A stretch of DNA of 60,145 nt from Aquiluna sp. (GTDB taxonomy: Bacteria; Actinomycetota; Actinomycetes; Actinomycetales; Microbacteriaceae), in contig JAFMHN010000002.1 in the NCBI GenBank assembly GCA_017854485.1, forward strand, positions 71,755-131,899, in the 5' to 3' direction. Position 1 is the first letter of the stretch. Each line of letters opens with the position of its first letter. Shown piece by piece: positions 46,608 through 57,890 of this stretch. A model generated the notes under the pieces. It made no database searches and was not told the DNA's origin. It saw nothing but the letters and a program-made list of their open reading frames with translations. The position numbers and the translations under genes are program-made.

Positions 46608-49600
46608 TTACTGCTCATCGATGGAAAATGGGTCAGAGACACTCAAGCTGAGCTCCTGCGAATCCAAATCGGCTGGGTCATAACCCTGGTCCGACCAGAT
46701 TCGGTTTGGATAGCGCTCGGCCTTCGCCTCTTCTGTTCCATCAACTTCGAAGTTGCGGTGAGCTGCCAAGCCGGTTCCGGCTGGGATCAACTTACCGATG
46801 ATCACGTTCTCCTTCAGACCAACAAGCTTGTCCTCACGGCGATCTAGCGCTGCCTGAGTCAAGACCCTGGTGGTCTCCTGGAACGATGCGGCTGACAGCC
46901 ACGACTGTGCTGCAAGGGACGCACGGGTCATACCCATGACTTCCTGACGAGCACTGGCAGGACGCAAGCCCTGACCAACTGCTGCGCGGTTCTTGCGTGC
47001 AAAGCTCTGCCGGTCGATAACCTCACCAGGCAACATGTCTGTGTCGCCCGAATCAATAACGGTCACCTTGTTCAGCATCTGACGAACAATAACCTCAAGG
47101 TGCTTGTCGTGCAGCGGAACACCCTGTGAACCATAGATCGCCTGAACACCACGGATGATTTCTGCGGCCGCTTCACGCGAACCACGAATCATCAACACCT
47201 CGTGTGGAATTGGAGTTCCATCAACCAGGTAGTCTCCAGCCTCAACGCTGTCGCCCTTTTCAACAACCAGGTCCTCAACTGAAGTGACCGTGGTGATTGG
47301 AAGGTACGGGCTTAGCTTCTTGAAGGTCTTCGAGGCAGTTCTGGAGAAGCTGTACTGAGTGGCTAGTGCCTCAGCTTCCTTCTCTGCCTTCTCACCCTGT
47401 GGGCGAACGTAGACCTCGTAGCTCTTAGCTCCGGTTGCTGAAACCTTCTCCAGGATGTCAACCTTTCCGGACCAGAATGCCATAACAGCAACCTTGCCGG
47501 CCTGACGCCATCCAACACGAGCTTCTAGCAAGTCGGTAACACCGTTTAGACCCTGGGTGATGTCATAGGAAATCAGGCGCTCAACACGAACCTTCTGACC
47601 ACCGATTGACTTCAGAATGGTCTGCTTCTTAGCGCTCGAGGCAGCACCACCGGTGTGGAAAGTACGCATTGTTAGCTGAGTACCAGGCTCACCAATTGAC
47701 TGAGCCGCGATGATACCGATGGCCTCACCAACAGTTACCTTCTGGTTGGTAGCAAGTGACACACCATAACAAGCGGCACAAATACCACTCTCGGCCTCAC
47801 AGGTAAGAACTGAACGAACTGTGATTGTCTCAAAGCCCGCTTCCTTTATCCTGCGAACTCCAGCGTGGTCAATGTTCTGACCAGCCGCTAGGTAAAGGTC
47901 CTTGCCCTTCTTGATGTCAACCAAGTTCGTTCTACCAACAATTGATAGCTCTACTTGCTCTTCATCTAGCAGGTCCTTGTCCAGACCCTTGGTGGTGCCA
48001 CAGTCCTCAATCTGAATGATGACATCCTGAGCCACGTCAACCAGACGACGGGTTAGGTAACCCGCGGCTGCTGTCTTCATGGCGGTGTCAGCGTTACCCT
48101 TACGGGCACCGGTGGCGTTAATGAAGTACTCGTGTGGGGTAAGACCAAGCAGGTAGTTACCCTTCACTGGCATCGGAGCAAAGTCACCCGACGAGGTTGC
48201 AACCGGACCACGCATACCCATGATGGAACGAATCTGTAGCCAGTTTCCACGAGCTCCAGAGGTGACCATCTTGTAGATTGCGTTGTCGGTTGGGATTGAC
48301 TCCTGCAACAGGGTCTGCATCTCGTTGGTTTCCTTGAACCACAAAGCACCCAGCTCATCACGACGCTCCAGGTCAGACTTCAGACCATTGTCGAACGCTT
48401 CCTGAATCTTGGTGTGCTGCTTCTCGGCCTTTTTGATCCTGGCGTCGCGCTCCTTGTCGAAGCTGCCCTTTGGATCGAAGTTAGCGTCTGAGATAGCCAT
48501 TGAAACACCAGCTCGGGTTGCCCAGTGGAAACCGGCATCCTTGAGAGCGTCGAGTGACTGTGCAACTTCGGTGCGGCTGAACATCTCCACCAGGTCGGAC
48601 ACAATCTGTCCAAGCTGCTTTTTGCCAACCTGCATTTCAACATATGGGTAGGCACTTGGAAGTGCCTCGTTGAATAGAGCGCGACCGAAGGTAGTTTCCT
48701 TCAACTCGTCCTCGATGCGAATACGAACCTTGGCGTTTAGGTCTAGGCCACCTAGGTCAAAGGCCATCTGAGCCTCTGCCATTGAAGTGAAGGCTAGGCC
48801 CTCACCGGTAGCACCCTCAGCGTCAGCTGTTAGGTGGTAGAGACCAATGATCATGTCCTGGGTTGGAGTAGCAACCGGACGTCCGTCCGATGGCTTCAGA
48901 ATGTTGTTAGAAGCAAGCATCAAGATGCGAGCCTCCGCCTGAGCCTCAACCGAAAGTGGCAAGTGAACAGCCATCTGGTCACCATCGAAGTCGGCGTTGA
49001 AAGCAGCACAAACAAGCGGGTGAAGCTGAATAGCCTTACCTTCAACCAGCTGTGGCTCAAACGCCTGGATTCCCAAACGGTGCAGTGTTGGAGCACGGTT
49101 TAGTAGCACCGGACGCTCGCGAATAACTTCTTCTAGAACACCCCAAACCTGTGGGCGGCTACGCTCAACCATTCGCTTGGCGCTCTTGATGTTCTGGGCA
49201 AGACCCATGTCAACAAGACGCTTCATCACAAAAGGCTTGAATAGCTCAAGCGCCATCAGCTTTGGAAGACCACACTGGTGAAGCTTTAGCTGTGGTCCAA
49301 CAACGATTACCGAACGGCCCGAGTAATCCACGCGCTTACCCAATAGGTTCTGGCGGAAACGACCCTGCTTACCCTTTAGTAGGTCAGACAGTGACTTCAG
49401 TGCACGGTTACCGGTTCCGGTAACAGCGCGGCCACGACGACCGTTGTCAAACAGTGCGTCAACAGCTTCCTGCAGCATGCGCTTCTCGTTGTTCAAGATG
49501 GTCTTTGGCACAGCACCTAGGTCAACGAATCGCTTTAGACGGTTGTTACGGTTGATCACCCTGCGGTAAAGGTCATTTAGGTCGCTGGTCGCGAAGCGGC

Positions 49601-50786
49601 CACCGTCTAGCTGAACCATTGGGCGGATCTCCGGAGGCAACACTGGCAAAACCGACAACACCATTGATGTTGGAGGGGTACCAGACTGCGCAAAGCTGTT
49701 TACTACCTTTAGACGCTTGATGGCCTGGGTCTGCTTTGAACCCTTAGTGGTTGCAATCTCAGCACGCAGCTCAGCCGCAGCACCCTCAAGGTCGAAGGCC
49801 GCTAGGACCTGCAGAACCGCCTCAGCACCGATTGAGGTGATGACGTAGTCAGAGAAGTAGTAGTCGAAGTAGTCAAAGACCACGTCGTTTGGAATTAGCT
49901 GTCCTACCGAAGCGTTTAGGAACATTCTCCATGCCAACTGCTCCTTGTGGAGGTTAGCTGGGCGCTCTAGGCGGGCATACTCGCGAACGATCTTGTCGAT
50001 CTTCTTCTTGACGTCAGCCTGAAGCTTCTTGATCTTCTTGGCCTCGTCAGTGGTGCGAACAACAGCGTCCTCGTCCTCTTCCTCGGTCTCAGCTGCAAGT
50101 GCGCGAGGTGACCAGAATGCGTCGGCATCCTTTTCCTCTGCCGCAATCAGCTGCTCAAGGCTCTTGGCGAACTGCTTCTCGATCCAGCGAGGAGCTTCCC
50201 AGAACTTGTTTGAGATCTGCATCTCAAGACCAAGCTCACGCAGCTGGGCGATTTCATCGCCAGCGGCTGCTTCGAACTCTTCGTCACGAGCGTCAATAAG
50301 GGCACGGATACGAGTCACATACTCTTCGCGCACCAAGTCATACTCGGCATCACGCATCTCGTGGTCGATGTCCATAACGCGGTAGGCAGCAAAGTAAATG
50401 ATCTTTTCTAGATCCTTTGGAGCCATGTTCAGCAGGTAACCAAGACGTGATGGAACACCCTTGAAGTACCAGATGTGAGTAACAGGAGCAGCAAGCTCGA
50501 TGTGACCCATGCGCTCACGACGAACTGAGGACTTGGTTACCTCAACGCCACAGCGCTCACAGACGATTCCCTTGAAGCGAACGCGCTTGTACTTTCCACA
50601 GGAGCACTCCCAGTCCTTGGTAGGACCGAAGATCTTCTCGCAGAAAAGGCCGTCCTTTTCAGGCTTCAGGGTTCGGTAGTTGATGGTCTCAGGCTTCTTT
50701 ACTTCACCTGATGACCAAGAGCGGATTTCCTCGGAGGTAGCTAGGCCAACCCGAAGAGCACTGAAGTTTTCTACTTTCACAGACAT
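46608..50786 (-). CDS. rpoC: RNA polymerase beta' subunit
   Basis: This 1392-residue subunit carries the catalytic Mg loop NADFDGDQM (about 597-604). The N-terminal zinc site is Cys61, Cys63, Cys76 and Cys79, and a second zinc site has [17 protein letters not shown] helical, Glu/Lys-rich insert at about residues 140-260 corresponds to the lineage-specific insert of Actinobacteria. The trigger-helix region [19 protein letters not shown] is normal. The bridge helix ([18 protein letters not shown]) and the segment after the trigger loop ([16 protein letters not shown]) are unusual, and the protein is about 75 residues longer than that of M. tuberculosis as I recall it. Confidence 0.98.
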   Translation of the reverse strand: MSVKVENFSALRVGLATSEEIRSWSSGEVKKPETINYRTLKPEKDGLFCEKIFGPTKDWECSCGKYKRVRFKGIVCERCGVEVTKSSVRRERMGHIELAAPVTHIWYFKGVPSRLGYLLNMAPKDLEKIIYFAAYRVMDIDHEMRDAEYDLVREEYVTRIRALIDARDEEFEAAAGDEIAQLRELGLEMQISNKFWEAPRWIEKQFAKSLEQLIAAEEKDADAFWSPRALAAETEEEDEDAVVRTTDEAKKIKKLQADVKKKIDKIVREYARLERPANLHKEQLAWRMFLNASVGQLIPNDVVFDYFDYYFSDYVITSIGAEAVLQVLAAFDLEGAAAELRAEIATTKGSKQTQAIKRLKVVNSFAQSGTPPTSMVLSVLPVLPPEIRPMVQLDGGRFATSDLNDLYRRVINRNNRLKRFVDLGAVPKTILNNEKRMLQEAVDALFDNGRRGRAVTGTGNRALKSLSDLLKGKQGRFRQNLLGKRVDYSGRSVIVVGPQLKLHQCGLPKLMALELFKPFVMKRLVDMGLAQNIKSAKRMVERSRPQVWGVLEEVIRERPVLLNRAPTLHRLGIQAFEPQLVEGKAIQLHPLVCAAFNADFDGDQMAVHLPLSVEAQAEARILMLASNNILKPSDGRPVATPTQDMIIGLYHLTADAEGATGEGLAFTSMAEAQMAFDLGGLDLNAKVRIRIEDELKETTFGRALFNEALPSAYPYVEMQVGKKQLGQIVSDLVEMFSRTEVAQSLDALKDAGFHWATRAGVSMAISDANFDPKGSFDKERDARIKKAEKQHTKIQEAFDNGLKSDLERRDELGALWFKETNEMQTLLQESIPTDNAIYKMVTSGARGNWLQIRSIMGMRGPVATSSGDFAPMPVKGNYLLGLTPHEYFINATGARKGNADTAMKTAAAGYLTRRLVDVAQDVIIQIEDCGTTKGLDKDLLDEEQVELSIVGRTNLVDIKKGKDLYLAAGQNIDHAGVRRIKEAGFETITVRSVLTCEAESGICAACYGVSLATNQKVTVGEAIGIIAAQSIGEPGTQLTMRTFHTGGAASSAKKQTILKSIGGQKVRVERLISYDITQGLNGVTDLLEARVGWRQAGKVAVMAFWSGKVDILEKVSATGAKSYEVYVRPQGEKAEKEAEALATQYSFSRTASKTFKKLSPYLPITTVTSVEDLVVEKGDSVEAGDYLVDGTPIPHEVLMIRGSREAAAEIIRGVQAIYGSQGVPLHDKHLEVIVRQMLNKVTVIDSGDTDMLPGEVIDRQSFARKNRAAVGQGLRPASARQEVMGMTRASLAAQSWLSAASFQETTRVLTQAALDRREDKLVGLKENVIIGKLIPAGTGLAAHRNFEVDGTEEAKAERYPNRIWSDQGYDPADLDSQELSLSVSDPFSIDEQ

Positions 50787-50819
50787 GTGTTTATTCCTTT
50801 ACGAAAATTCGGGTTCGGG

Positions 50820-53800
50820 TTACTGGTAAGTGTTGAAGTCGGTGTCGGATGACAGCTGCTCGTTGCGACTTAGGTTGATGCCAAGCTCCTCGGCTGCGCG
50901 GTCGGACTCGAACGCCTCATCCTTCAGAACTACCACTCGACCCTCATCGTCAATTACCTCGACGTTCAGACCCAGTGACTGCATTTCCTTTGCAAGAACA
51001 CGGAACGACTCTGGAATACCAGGAGCCTGAATGTTTTCACCCTTCACGATTGCCTCGTAGGTGCGAACACGACCAGCAATGTCGTCAGACTTGATGGTTA
51101 GTAGCTCCTGCAGTGTGTGAGCGGCGCCATAGGCCTGTAGGGCCCAAACTTCCATCTCACCAAAGCGCTGACCACCGAACTGTGCCTTACCACCCAGTGG
51201 CTGCTGGGTAATCATTGAGTAAGGACCGGTTGAACGAGCGTGAATCTTGTCGTCAACCAAGTGGTGAAGCTTCAGCATGTACTTCACACCAACCGCAATT
51301 GGCATCGGGTATGGCTCGCCGGAGCGGCCATCGAACAAACGAGCCTTACCGGAACCATCGATTAGACGGTTTCCGTCGCGGTTTGGAAGCGTGTGATCCA
51401 GAAGACCGGCCACCTGGTTCTTGGTTGCACCATCGAATACAGGAGTTGCAACCTTGGTTCCAGCTGGGGCACTGAACAGATCCTTGGCCATGTCATCGGC
51501 CCACTTGGCTACACCAGAGACATCCCAACCCTGGCGGCAAACCCAACCAAGGTGGCTCTCTAGAACCTGACCGAAGTTCATTCGACCAGGAATACCCAGT
51601 GGGTTTAGAACGATGTCAACCGGAGTTCCATCTTCCATGAATGGCATGTCCTCAACCGGCAAGATCTTGGCGATGACACCCTTGTTTCCGTGTCGACCGG
51701 CAAGCTTGTCACCCTCGGTGATCTTTCGCTTCTGAGCGATGTAGACAACTACGCGCTTGTTAACGCCAGCACCTAGCTCGTCGCCCTCTTCCGCGTCAAA
51801 TACCTTGACGCCGATGATGGTTCCCTGCTCACCGTGTGGCACCTTCAAGGAGGTGTCGCGAACCTCACGGCTCTTCTCGTTGAAGATTGCACGGAGCAAA
51901 CGCTCCTCGGCCGAAAGCTCGGTCTCACCCTTAGGGGTCACCTTTCCGACCAGGATGTCGCCTGGACGAACCTCGGCACCGATGCGAATGATTCCCTGCT
52001 CGTCTAGCTGAGCAAGAGCCTCAACTGAAATGTTTGGAAGGTCAGCTGTGATTTCCTCGGCACCCAACTTGGTGTCGCGAGCGTCAACCTCGTACTCCTC
52101 GATGTGAATCGAAGAAAGAGTGTCATTCTTCACGAGCTCCTGGCTCAGAATGATCGCGTCCTCGAAGTTGTAGCCTTCCCACGGCATGAATGCCACAAGC
52201 AGGTTCTTACCAAGAGCTAGCTCACCGTTCTCAGTCGAAGGCCCATCAGCCAAAACATCGCCGGCCTCAACCCTCTGACCAATTTCAACAATGGCCTTCT
52301 GATTGATAGCGGTTCCCTGGTTTGAACGGTCGAACTTGCGAAGGTTGTAGGTCGAGCGAGATCCATCATCGTTCATCACGATGATCTCGTCTGCGTCGAT
52401 TTCCTCAACTACACCGGCAAGTTCGTTGATTAGAACTGCGCCGGAGTCAATCGCCGCAAGGCGCTCCATGCCGGTTCCAACATATGGGCTCTGGGCCTCG
52501 AGTAGTGGAACGGCCTGACGCTGCATGTTCGCACCCATCAGCGCACGTGACGAGTCATCGTGCTCAAGGAATGGAATCAACGAAGTTGATACTGAAGCTA
52601 GCTGACGTGGGGAAATGTCAATGTAATCGACGTCCTCAGCCGCAACTTCAACCATGTCGCCACGGAACCTGGCAAAGGCACGAGGTCCAACAAGTGTTCC
52701 ATCATCCTTCAAAGGAGTGTCTGCACCGGCAATAACCTTGCCTTCTTCGGCGGCAGCATCTAGGTACTCAACCTTTTTTCCAACCTTGCCGTCCTTGACA
52801 ACGCGGTATGGGGTCTCAATGAAACCGAAAGCGTTGATCTTGCTGAAAGCTGTAAGTGAACCGATTAGACCAATGTTCGGGCCTTCCGGGGTCTCAACTG
52901 GACACATGCGACCGTAGTGGGAGGGGTGAACGTCACGAACCTCCATCTGGGCACGCTCACGTGCGATTCCACCTGGTCCAAGAGCAGACAAACGACGCTT
53001 GTGGGCAAGGCCTGCAAGCGGGTTGTTCTGGTCCATGAACTGCGATAGCTGGCTGGCCCCAAAGAACTCCTTGATGGCAGAAACAACTGGGCGCAAGTTG
53101 ATCAGTGTCTGTGGGGTAATTGCTTCGATGTCCTGAGTTGACATGCGCTCGCGAACAACGCGCTCCATGCGGGACAGACCAATGCGAACCTGGTTCTGAA
53201 TCAGCTCACCAACCGAGCGAATACGACGGTTAGAGAAATCGTCGATGTCGTCAGAGGAGACAACTAGGTTGACCTTCTTGCCGGCCATCTTCACGCCGAA
53301 CTCAGCACGCTGGGTGTTCGAGGAAACGTTGTTGGCCAGGGTTAGGTCAAATAGCAACAGGTACTTAAGCGTGGAAACAATGTCCTCGCGAGTAAGAGTT
53401 GTCTGCTCGGCATCCTGGTTGATCTGAAGCTTGCGGTTTAGCTTGTGACGACCAACGCGAGCTAGGTTGTAACGCTTGCCCTCAAAGTAGGTTGAGCGCA
53501 ACCATGCCTCGGCAACCTCAGCACCTGCAGCCTCGCCACGAACCTTGCGGTAAACCTCGCGAAGTGCGTCTTCCTTGGAAAGAATTCCGTTTGGGAACAC
53601 CTTTGACTCGTCATACTCAAGAGTTCTCTCGATGATATCTTCGTCGTAGCTGATTCCCAGTGGGCTTGCCTCTGCTGCAGCCTTGATGTCTGCAAACTCA
53701 GCGCGGATTTCTTCCTTGGTAAAGCCAAGTGCCTTTAGGAAGATGGTCGCTGAAACCTTAGTCTTGCGGTCGACCTGGACCTGCAGGATTGGCTTACCAA

Positions 53801-54443
53801 ACCTTGCAGCCGGCTTACGCTCGTCCTTGACCCACTCGGTCAAGAACTCTAGGTAAGAACCACGGCTTGGAATGATCTGGGCCTTGTTGTTTCTAACGTC
53901 TAGGTTTCCAGTGGTGTTGGTTGACACCGAGAAGTAAACACCTGGAGAACGCACAAGCTGTGAAACAACCACGCGCTCGGTTCCGTTGATGATGAAGGTT
54001 CCCTTGCCGGTCATAACCGGGAAGTCACCCATGAAAACAGTCTGGCTCTTGATTTCACCGGTTAGGTAGTTGGTGAACTCAGCCTTGATGTACAGCGGCT
54101 TGGTGTAGCTCTTGCCCTTTTCCTTGCACTGGTCAGGTGTGTAGGTCGGGTCAAACAGCATCGGCTCAGAGAAGGAAAGGCCCATCTTCGCATCCTGGGC
54201 AGCGTTTGAGCTGTCCTCGATTGGGCTGATCTCTTCAAAGACCTCGTCTAGACCGGTTCTGGCATCCTTACCAGCGATCTCACGCCAAGCAGGGTTGCCA
54301 ACCAACCAGTCAAAGCTCTCAGTCTGAAGTGAGAGAAGATCTGGAATCTCGATTGGGTCTGGGTGCTTAGCAAAGGTTGGACGCATTGCAGAGCGAGAGT
54401 TTTTTGCGGACTTGATGGTTTTAGCGGTTTTCGCAGCAGCCAA
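50820..54443 (-). CDS. rpoB: RNA polymerase beta subunit
   Basis: This 1207-residue subunit starts at a TTG at 54443 (AGGGG eight bases upstream), giving a Lys/Ala-rich N-terminus then [21 protein letters not shown], as in relatives. The rifampicin region at about residues 458-480 reads [20 protein letters not shown] then [11 protein letters not shown]; the Asp, His and Ser positions most often changed in resistance are intact, with Ala at two sites that are usually Ser or Thr. The longer frame from 54512 has no family likeness before the TTG. Confidence 0.97.
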   Translation of the reverse strand: MAAAKTAKTIKSAKNSRSAMRPTFAKHPDPIEIPDLLSLQTESFDWLVGNPAWREIAGKDARTGLDEVFEEISPIEDSSNAAQDAKMGLSFSEPMLFDPTYTPDQCKEKGKSYTKPLYIKAEFTNYLTGEIKSQTVFMGDFPVMTGKGTFIINGTERVVVSQLVRSPGVYFSVSTNTTGNLDVRNNKAQIIPSRGSYLEFLTEWVKDERKPAARFGKPILQVQVDRKTKVSATIFLKALGFTKEEIRAEFADIKAAAEASPLGISYDEDIIERTLEYDESKVFPNGILSKEDALREVYRKVRGEAAGAEVAEAWLRSTYFEGKRYNLARVGRHKLNRKLQINQDAEQTTLTREDIVSTLKYLLLFDLTLANNVSSNTQRAEFGVKMAGKKVNLVVSSDDIDDFSNRRIRSVGELIQNQVRIGLSRMERVVRERMSTQDIEAITPQTLINLRPVVSAIKEFFGASQLSQFMDQNNPLAGLAHKRRLSALGPGGIARERAQMEVRDVHPSHYGRMCPVETPEGPNIGLIGSLTAFSKINAFGFIETPYRVVKDGKVGKKVEYLDAAAEEGKVIAGADTPLKDDGTLVGPRAFARFRGDMVEVAAEDVDYIDISPRQLASVSTSLIPFLEHDDSSRALMGANMQRQAVPLLEAQSPYVGTGMERLAAIDSGAVLINELAGVVEEIDADEIIVMNDDGSRSTYNLRKFDRSNQGTAINQKAIVEIGQRVEAGDVLADGPSTENGELALGKNLLVAFMPWEGYNFEDAIILSQELVKNDTLSSIHIEEYEVDARDTKLGAEEITADLPNISVEALAQLDEQGIIRIGAEVRPGDILVGKVTPKGETELSAEERLLRAIFNEKSREVRDTSLKVPHGEQGTIIGVKVFDAEEGDELGAGVNKRVVVYIAQKRKITEGDKLAGRHGNKGVIAKILPVEDMPFMEDGTPVDIVLNPLGIPGRMNFGQVLESHLGWVCRQGWDVSGVAKWADDMAKDLFSAPAGTKVATPVFDGATKNQVAGLLDHTLPNRDGNRLIDGSGKARLFDGRSGEPYPMPIAVGVKYMLKLHHLVDDKIHARSTGPYSMITQQPLGGKAQFGGQRFGEMEVWALQAYGAAHTLQELLTIKSDDIAGRVRTYEAIVKGENIQAPGIPESFRVLAKEMQSLGLNVEVIDDEGRVVVLKDEAFESDRAAEELGINLSRNEQLSSDTDFNTYQ

Positions 54444-54668
54444 AGTAATTACCCCTAGGGTTCTCGATTTTTTTAGGCGGGAATCTGCATGCCTAAGCCA
54501 GAGACGCCGCAATATGCATCGCGCCAGACAACCGCTATATATCGTCGGGCAAGGGTTAGGAAAGCAAACCTCAATCCTAAGGGGTGCGCATTATGCTACG
54601 CAACTTAAATTCTTGCTGATTCTTTACAAATTTGTGATGTTTGAATTTCTTGCAGAAAAAGCGGCTAA
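54444..54668 (-). promoter_or_regulatory. rpoB upstream region
   Basis: This 225 bp lies between the ftsX stop and the rpoB start. On the minus strand CATAAT after TTAAGTTGCGTAG is a possible -10 box, and a TATATA lies further down near 54540; neither has a good -35 box at the normal distance. There is no clear ftsX terminator. A long untranslated leader for rpoB is likely. Confidence 0.4.
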
Positions 54669-55583
54669 TTAGACCCTGATGTGTCTGAAAGTCGACACCG
54701 TTGCGGCAAAGGCTGCAATCAGCACCCCTACTCCTACCACCAGTGGCGCAATTGACCAGACATCTTCGATTCCGACGAAACTGGTAAAGGCCAGCTGAGT
54801 TGCCAGCAAATCAGTTACGAAGTAGCTGGTGCCAAAGCCAACGGCCGAAATTGCCAGAGCGCCACCAATCAAGGCCGCCAAAACTCCCTCGAGAATAAAT
54901 GGCAGCTGAATCGACCAGCTGGATGCTCCAACCAAACGCATGATTGAGATCTCCCGCCTTCTAGAAAAGGCACTGAGCCGGATTGTGGTGGTGGTCAAGA
55001 GAGCCGCGCTTGCCAGCATGATCGCGGCCACCCCGGCAACAGCCAGGGATGAGATGTTCAAGAAGTTTATGATTTGATCTAGGTAACCGCGCTGATCCCG
55101 GACCTCAGCCACGCCAGGCTGGTTCGAGAACGCTTCAACAATCAAATCGGTTTTCTCTGGGTTTACCAGATTCACCCAATAGGCCTCGTTCAGCTGCTCT
55201 GGCAGCAGGTACTGGACAGCGGAGAGATCTTCGCTCTCTGCCAAAAATCGATCGAAGGCATCCTGTTGATTTTCAAAGTAGAAGGCTTCGATGTGTGGAC
55301 TGAGCGCAGCCGATTCCAGTTGATCTCCAACCGCCTTTACCTGACCGTCACTTGCAGCACCGGCTGGACACTGCTCCTCTGGTGAGAAGTCAGAGCAAAG
55401 GTAGATCGCGATCTGAGCGCGGTCATACCAATAGTTCTTCATGTTGCCGACCTGCAACTGCAACAGTGCTGCCACCGAAACAAAGCTCAGCGACACGAAG
55501 GTGACCAGGATGATCGAGACGATCATCGAGAAATTGCCGCGGATCCCGGCCCACATTTCAGAAAGGATGAAACCTAGCTTCAT
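54669..55583 (-). CDS. ftsX: cell division protein FtsX
   Basis: This 304-residue protein has four membrane helices with a large outer loop between helices 1 and 2, as in FtsX. With FtsE it transmits a signal across the membrane to peptidoglycan hydrolases at division. The outer loop contains two close cysteines (LCSDFSPEEQC) that may form a disulfide. The ATG overlaps the ftsE stop in an ATGA junction. Confidence 0.95.
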   Translation of the reverse strand: MKLGFILSEMWAGIRGNFSMIVSIILVTFVSLSFVSVAALLQLQVGNMKNYWYDRAQIAIYLCSDFSPEEQCPAGAASDGQVKAVGDQLESAALSPHIEAFYFENQQDAFDRFLAESEDLSAVQYLLPEQLNEAYWVNLVNPEKTDLIVEAFSNQPGVAEVRDQRGYLDQIINFLNISSLAVAGVAAIMLASAALLTTTTIRLSAFSRRREISIMRLVGASSWSIQLPFILEGVLAALIGGALAISAVGFGTSYFVTDLLATQLAFTSFVGIEDVWSIAPLVVGVGVLIAAFAATVSTFRHIRV

Positions 55584-56320
55584 GGCTTTTCCTCAAAATC
55601 TTTAGGCTCTGGAATTATCGGCGTTGGCCCCGATGGAATTTCCTTGTAGCTCGCAGTTTCAGCATCGCGAACGATCTCGCCGTTACTGATTTCAACAACT
55701 CGCTTTTGCATCCGGTCCACGATGTTTCGATCGTGGGTCGCCATCACGATTGTGGTGCCGGCAAGATTGATGCGTTCCAGCAGGTTCATGATTTCGGTGC
55801 TGGAAGCAGGATCTAGGTTTCCGGTCGGCTCGTCGGCAAGCAACACATCCGGGCGGTTCACAACTGCCCTGGCAATAGCAACTCGCTGCTGCTCACCACC
55901 GGATAGCGCCGATGGCAGAGAATCAGATTTGTGATCCAGCCCAACTAGCCGCAGCACATCCGGAACGGCCGTCTCAATGAAAGCTTTGGGTTTACCAATC
56001 ACCTTGAGCGCAAAGGCGATGTTTTGATAAACGGTTTTATTTGGAAGCAGCCGGAAGTCTTGGAAAACCACGCCAAGCTTCCTGCGGAACTGTGGAACAC
56101 GCCTTGCCGGCAACCTGGAGAGATTCTCGCCCAACACCAGAACGTTTCCCTGATCTGGCCTTTCCTCGCGGAGCATCATGCGCAGCATGGATGACTTACC
56201 TGAACCCGAGGTTCCAACCAAGAATACAAACTCACCTCGTTGAATATCGAGTGAGACCGACCTAAGCGCTGCCTCATTGGCTCCGCGATAGGTCTTGGTA
56301 ACTTCTTCGAGTCTTATCAT
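55580..56320 (-). CDS. ftsE: cell division ATP-binding protein FtsE
   Basis: This 246-residue ABC ATPase works with FtsX. Walker A (LVGTSGSGKSSMLRMML), signature (LSGGEQQRVAIARAVVNRP) and Walker B (VLLADEPTGNLDP) are intact. The C-terminus has an extra Pro/Glu-rich tail. The ATG follows TAGGCT by nine bases and lacks a clear ribosome binding site. prfB and smpB, frequent neighbours of ftsEX, are not here; tRNA-Ser lies upstream. Confidence 0.96.
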   Translation of the reverse strand: MIRLEEVTKTYRGANEAALRSVSLDIQRGEFVFLVGTSGSGKSSMLRMMLREERPDQGNVLVLGENLSRLPARRVPQFRRKLGVVFQDFRLLPNKTVYQNIAFALKVIGKPKAFIETAVPDVLRLVGLDHKSDSLPSALSGGEQQRVAIARAVVNRPDVLLADEPTGNLDPASSTEIMNLLERINLAGTTIVMATHDRNIVDRMQKRVVEISNGEIVRDAETASYKEIPSGPTPIIPEPKDFEEKP

Positions 56321-56342
56321 GCTGAGAAGAGCCTAGATAGCC

Positions 56343-56360
56343 AAGCGGCTCTAGCCGCTT
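56343..56360 (-). terminator. hairpin after tRNA-Ser
   Basis: AAGCGGC-TAGA-GCCGCTT (minus strand) is a perfect 7-bp hairpin 40 bp after the tRNA. No T-run follows. It may be a weak terminator or processing signal, and it abuts the likely ftsE promoter. Confidence 0.4.
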
Positions 56361-56399
56361 AGGCGCTTGGGGATTTTCTCAATTCTTGAAAAATTCAAC

Positions 56400-56489
56400 T
56401 GGCGGTGACGGTGGGATTTGAACCCACGGTGGACTTTCACCCACACAACTTTTCGAGAGTTGCACCTTCGGCCGCTCGGACACGTCACC
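56400..56489 (-). tRNA. tRNA-Ser (anticodon CGA)
   Basis: The 90-base gene folds into a class II tRNA. The acceptor stem is GGTGACG with CGTCACC, discriminator G and an encoded CCA. The anticodon arm is CAACT-CTCGAAA-AGTTG with anticodon CGA, reading UCG. A long variable arm (GTGGGTGAAAGTCCAC) and the T-arm GTGGGTTCAAATCCCAC are typical of serine tRNAs. Confidence 0.98.
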
Positions 56490-56536
56490 GCCGGCAAGCT
56501 TAGCAATACTCGAACAATAACCAACAGGCTTCTGAT

Positions 56537-57457
56537 ATCGCCACAGTAGGTTCAACCAAGGCGATCATCGCCGCACTTCTTGCAAATCTTGGAATCGCCA
56601 TCACCAAGTTCGTCGCCTACCTTTTTTCAGGCTCCGCATCGATGCTGGCCGAGAGCGTCCACCCCGTGGCCGACTCCGGCAATCAACTGCTACTGATTAT
56701 TGGTGGCAGACGCGCCAGAAGGACTGCGAGCGCCGACCACCCATTTGGCTATGGCCGCTCTCGCTATGTCTACGCATTTTTGGTTTCGGTCGTGCTGTTC
56801 ACCGTCGGTGGCTTGTTCTCGATCTACGAGGGAATCAACAAGCTCAATCACTTGCATGAATTGACCAACGTCTGGTTGCCGATCACCGTGCTGCTGGTTG
56901 CAATCGTGCTCGAAGGCTTTTCGCTAAGGACCGCGATTGCCGAATCAAATAAGGTTCGTGGCAATCAGAGCTGGGTGAACTTTGTTCGTAAGGCCAAAGC
57001 TCCCGAGCTTCCGGTTGTCCTTCTTGAGGACTTAGCTGCCCTAATCGGACTGGTCTTGGCTCTGCTTGGTGTCGGCCTCACAGTCCTGACTGGCAACGAG
57101 GTGTTCGACGCCTATGGAACTTTGGCAATTGGAGCACTGCTGGTGGTGGCGGTGATTCTGGGAATTGAGATGTCCAGCCTGCTAATTGGTGAGGGTGCCG
57201 GTCCTCAAGATGTTCAAAAGATTCGCAAGGCCCTTAGCGAAACCGAAGGTGTCGAATCTGTTATCCACCTAAAGACGCTCTACATCGGCCCTGAGGAGCT
57301 GATGCTTGGAGCCAAGATTGCTGTTAACGAAAATAGCTCCGGCCAAGACATCGCCAGAATTATAGATTTGGCAGAGGTAGCGGTAAGGGCCGTGATGCCG
57401 GCTGCAAAGACTATTTACCTGGAGCCGGACATCTTGAGGTCAAAAACTAACGCTTAG
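56537..57457 (+). CDS. cation diffusion facilitator family transporter, non-canonical start
   Basis: The protein exports divalent metal ions using the proton gradient. It has the CDF layout: six helices, the TM2 motif ESVHPVADSGNQ, the DHPFGYGRSRYVYAF loop and a cytoplasmic C-terminal domain. The first ATG is at 56642, but TM1 (AIIAALLANLGIAITKFV) is encoded upstream in the same frame, which is open from 56504 without any ATG, GTG, TTG or CTG. I place the start provisionally at an ATC at 56537, which gives ATVGSTKAIIAAL and 306 residues. TM5 has LLEDLAALIGL instead of an HxxxD metal site. The end overlaps tadA by 11 bp. Confidence 0.82.
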   Translation: MATVGSTKAIIAALLANLGIAITKFVAYLFSGSASMLAESVHPVADSGNQLLLIIGGRRARRTASADHPFGYGRSRYVYAFLVSVVLFTVGGLFSIYEGINKLNHLHELTNVWLPITVLLVAIVLEGFSLRTAIAESNKVRGNQSWVNFVRKAKAPELPVVLLEDLAALIGLVLALLGVGLTVLTGNEVFDAYGTLAIGALLVVAVILGIEMSSLLIGEGAGPQDVQKIRKALSETEGVESVIHLKTLYIGPEELMLGAKIAVNENSSGQDIARIIDLAEVAVRAVMPAAKTIYLEPDILRSKTNA

Positions 57458-57890
57458 CCTCGAAGAAATCCTTCAGAATTTTCTGGCACTGATCCCCCAG
57501 GACCTCTGGGATGACCTCTATCGGTTTCCCGAGTCGGGCATCACGCAAAATGTCGTAGGCGGATCCTGCAGCACCGACCTTTTCATCCCAAGCACCAAAG
57601 ACCACCCTTGGGATTCTGGCCGCAACTATCGCCCCGGCACACATGACGCAGGGCTCCAGGGTCACAAACAACGTTGTGTTCTCTAGCCTCCAAGAACCAA
57701 GGTCACTGGCCGCATCCCGAATCACTTCAATTTCGGCATGGCTGGTCGGATCGTTTTTTTTCTCGCGGTAGTTGTGTGCGGCGGCTAAGACATTGCCGTC
57801 GGCATCAACCAGCACCGCACCAACCGGAACCTCGTCGCCTGCAAGCATGGCTTGTTCGAGACTGAGGTGCATGAAGTGTTCAAAATCCAT
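57447..57890 (-). CDS. tadA: tRNA adenosine(34) deaminase
   Basis: The zinc enzyme changes A34 to inosine in tRNA-Arg. The 147-residue protein has the zinc and proton-shuttle motif HAEIEVI and the second zinc motif [10 protein letters not shown] chose the ATG at 57890, which gives [15 protein letters not shown], the family N-terminus; the frame continues upstream across upp but is not TadA-like. The start codon is one arm of a perfect palindrome shared with the upp start codon. Confidence 0.93.
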   Translation of the reverse strand: MDFEHFMHLSLEQAMLAGDEVPVGAVLVDADGNVLAAAHNYREKKNDPTSHAEIEVIRDAASDLGSWRLENTTLFVTLEPCVMCAGAIVAARIPRVVFGAWDEKVGAAGSAYDILRDARLGKPIEVIPEVLGDQCQKILKDFFEAKR

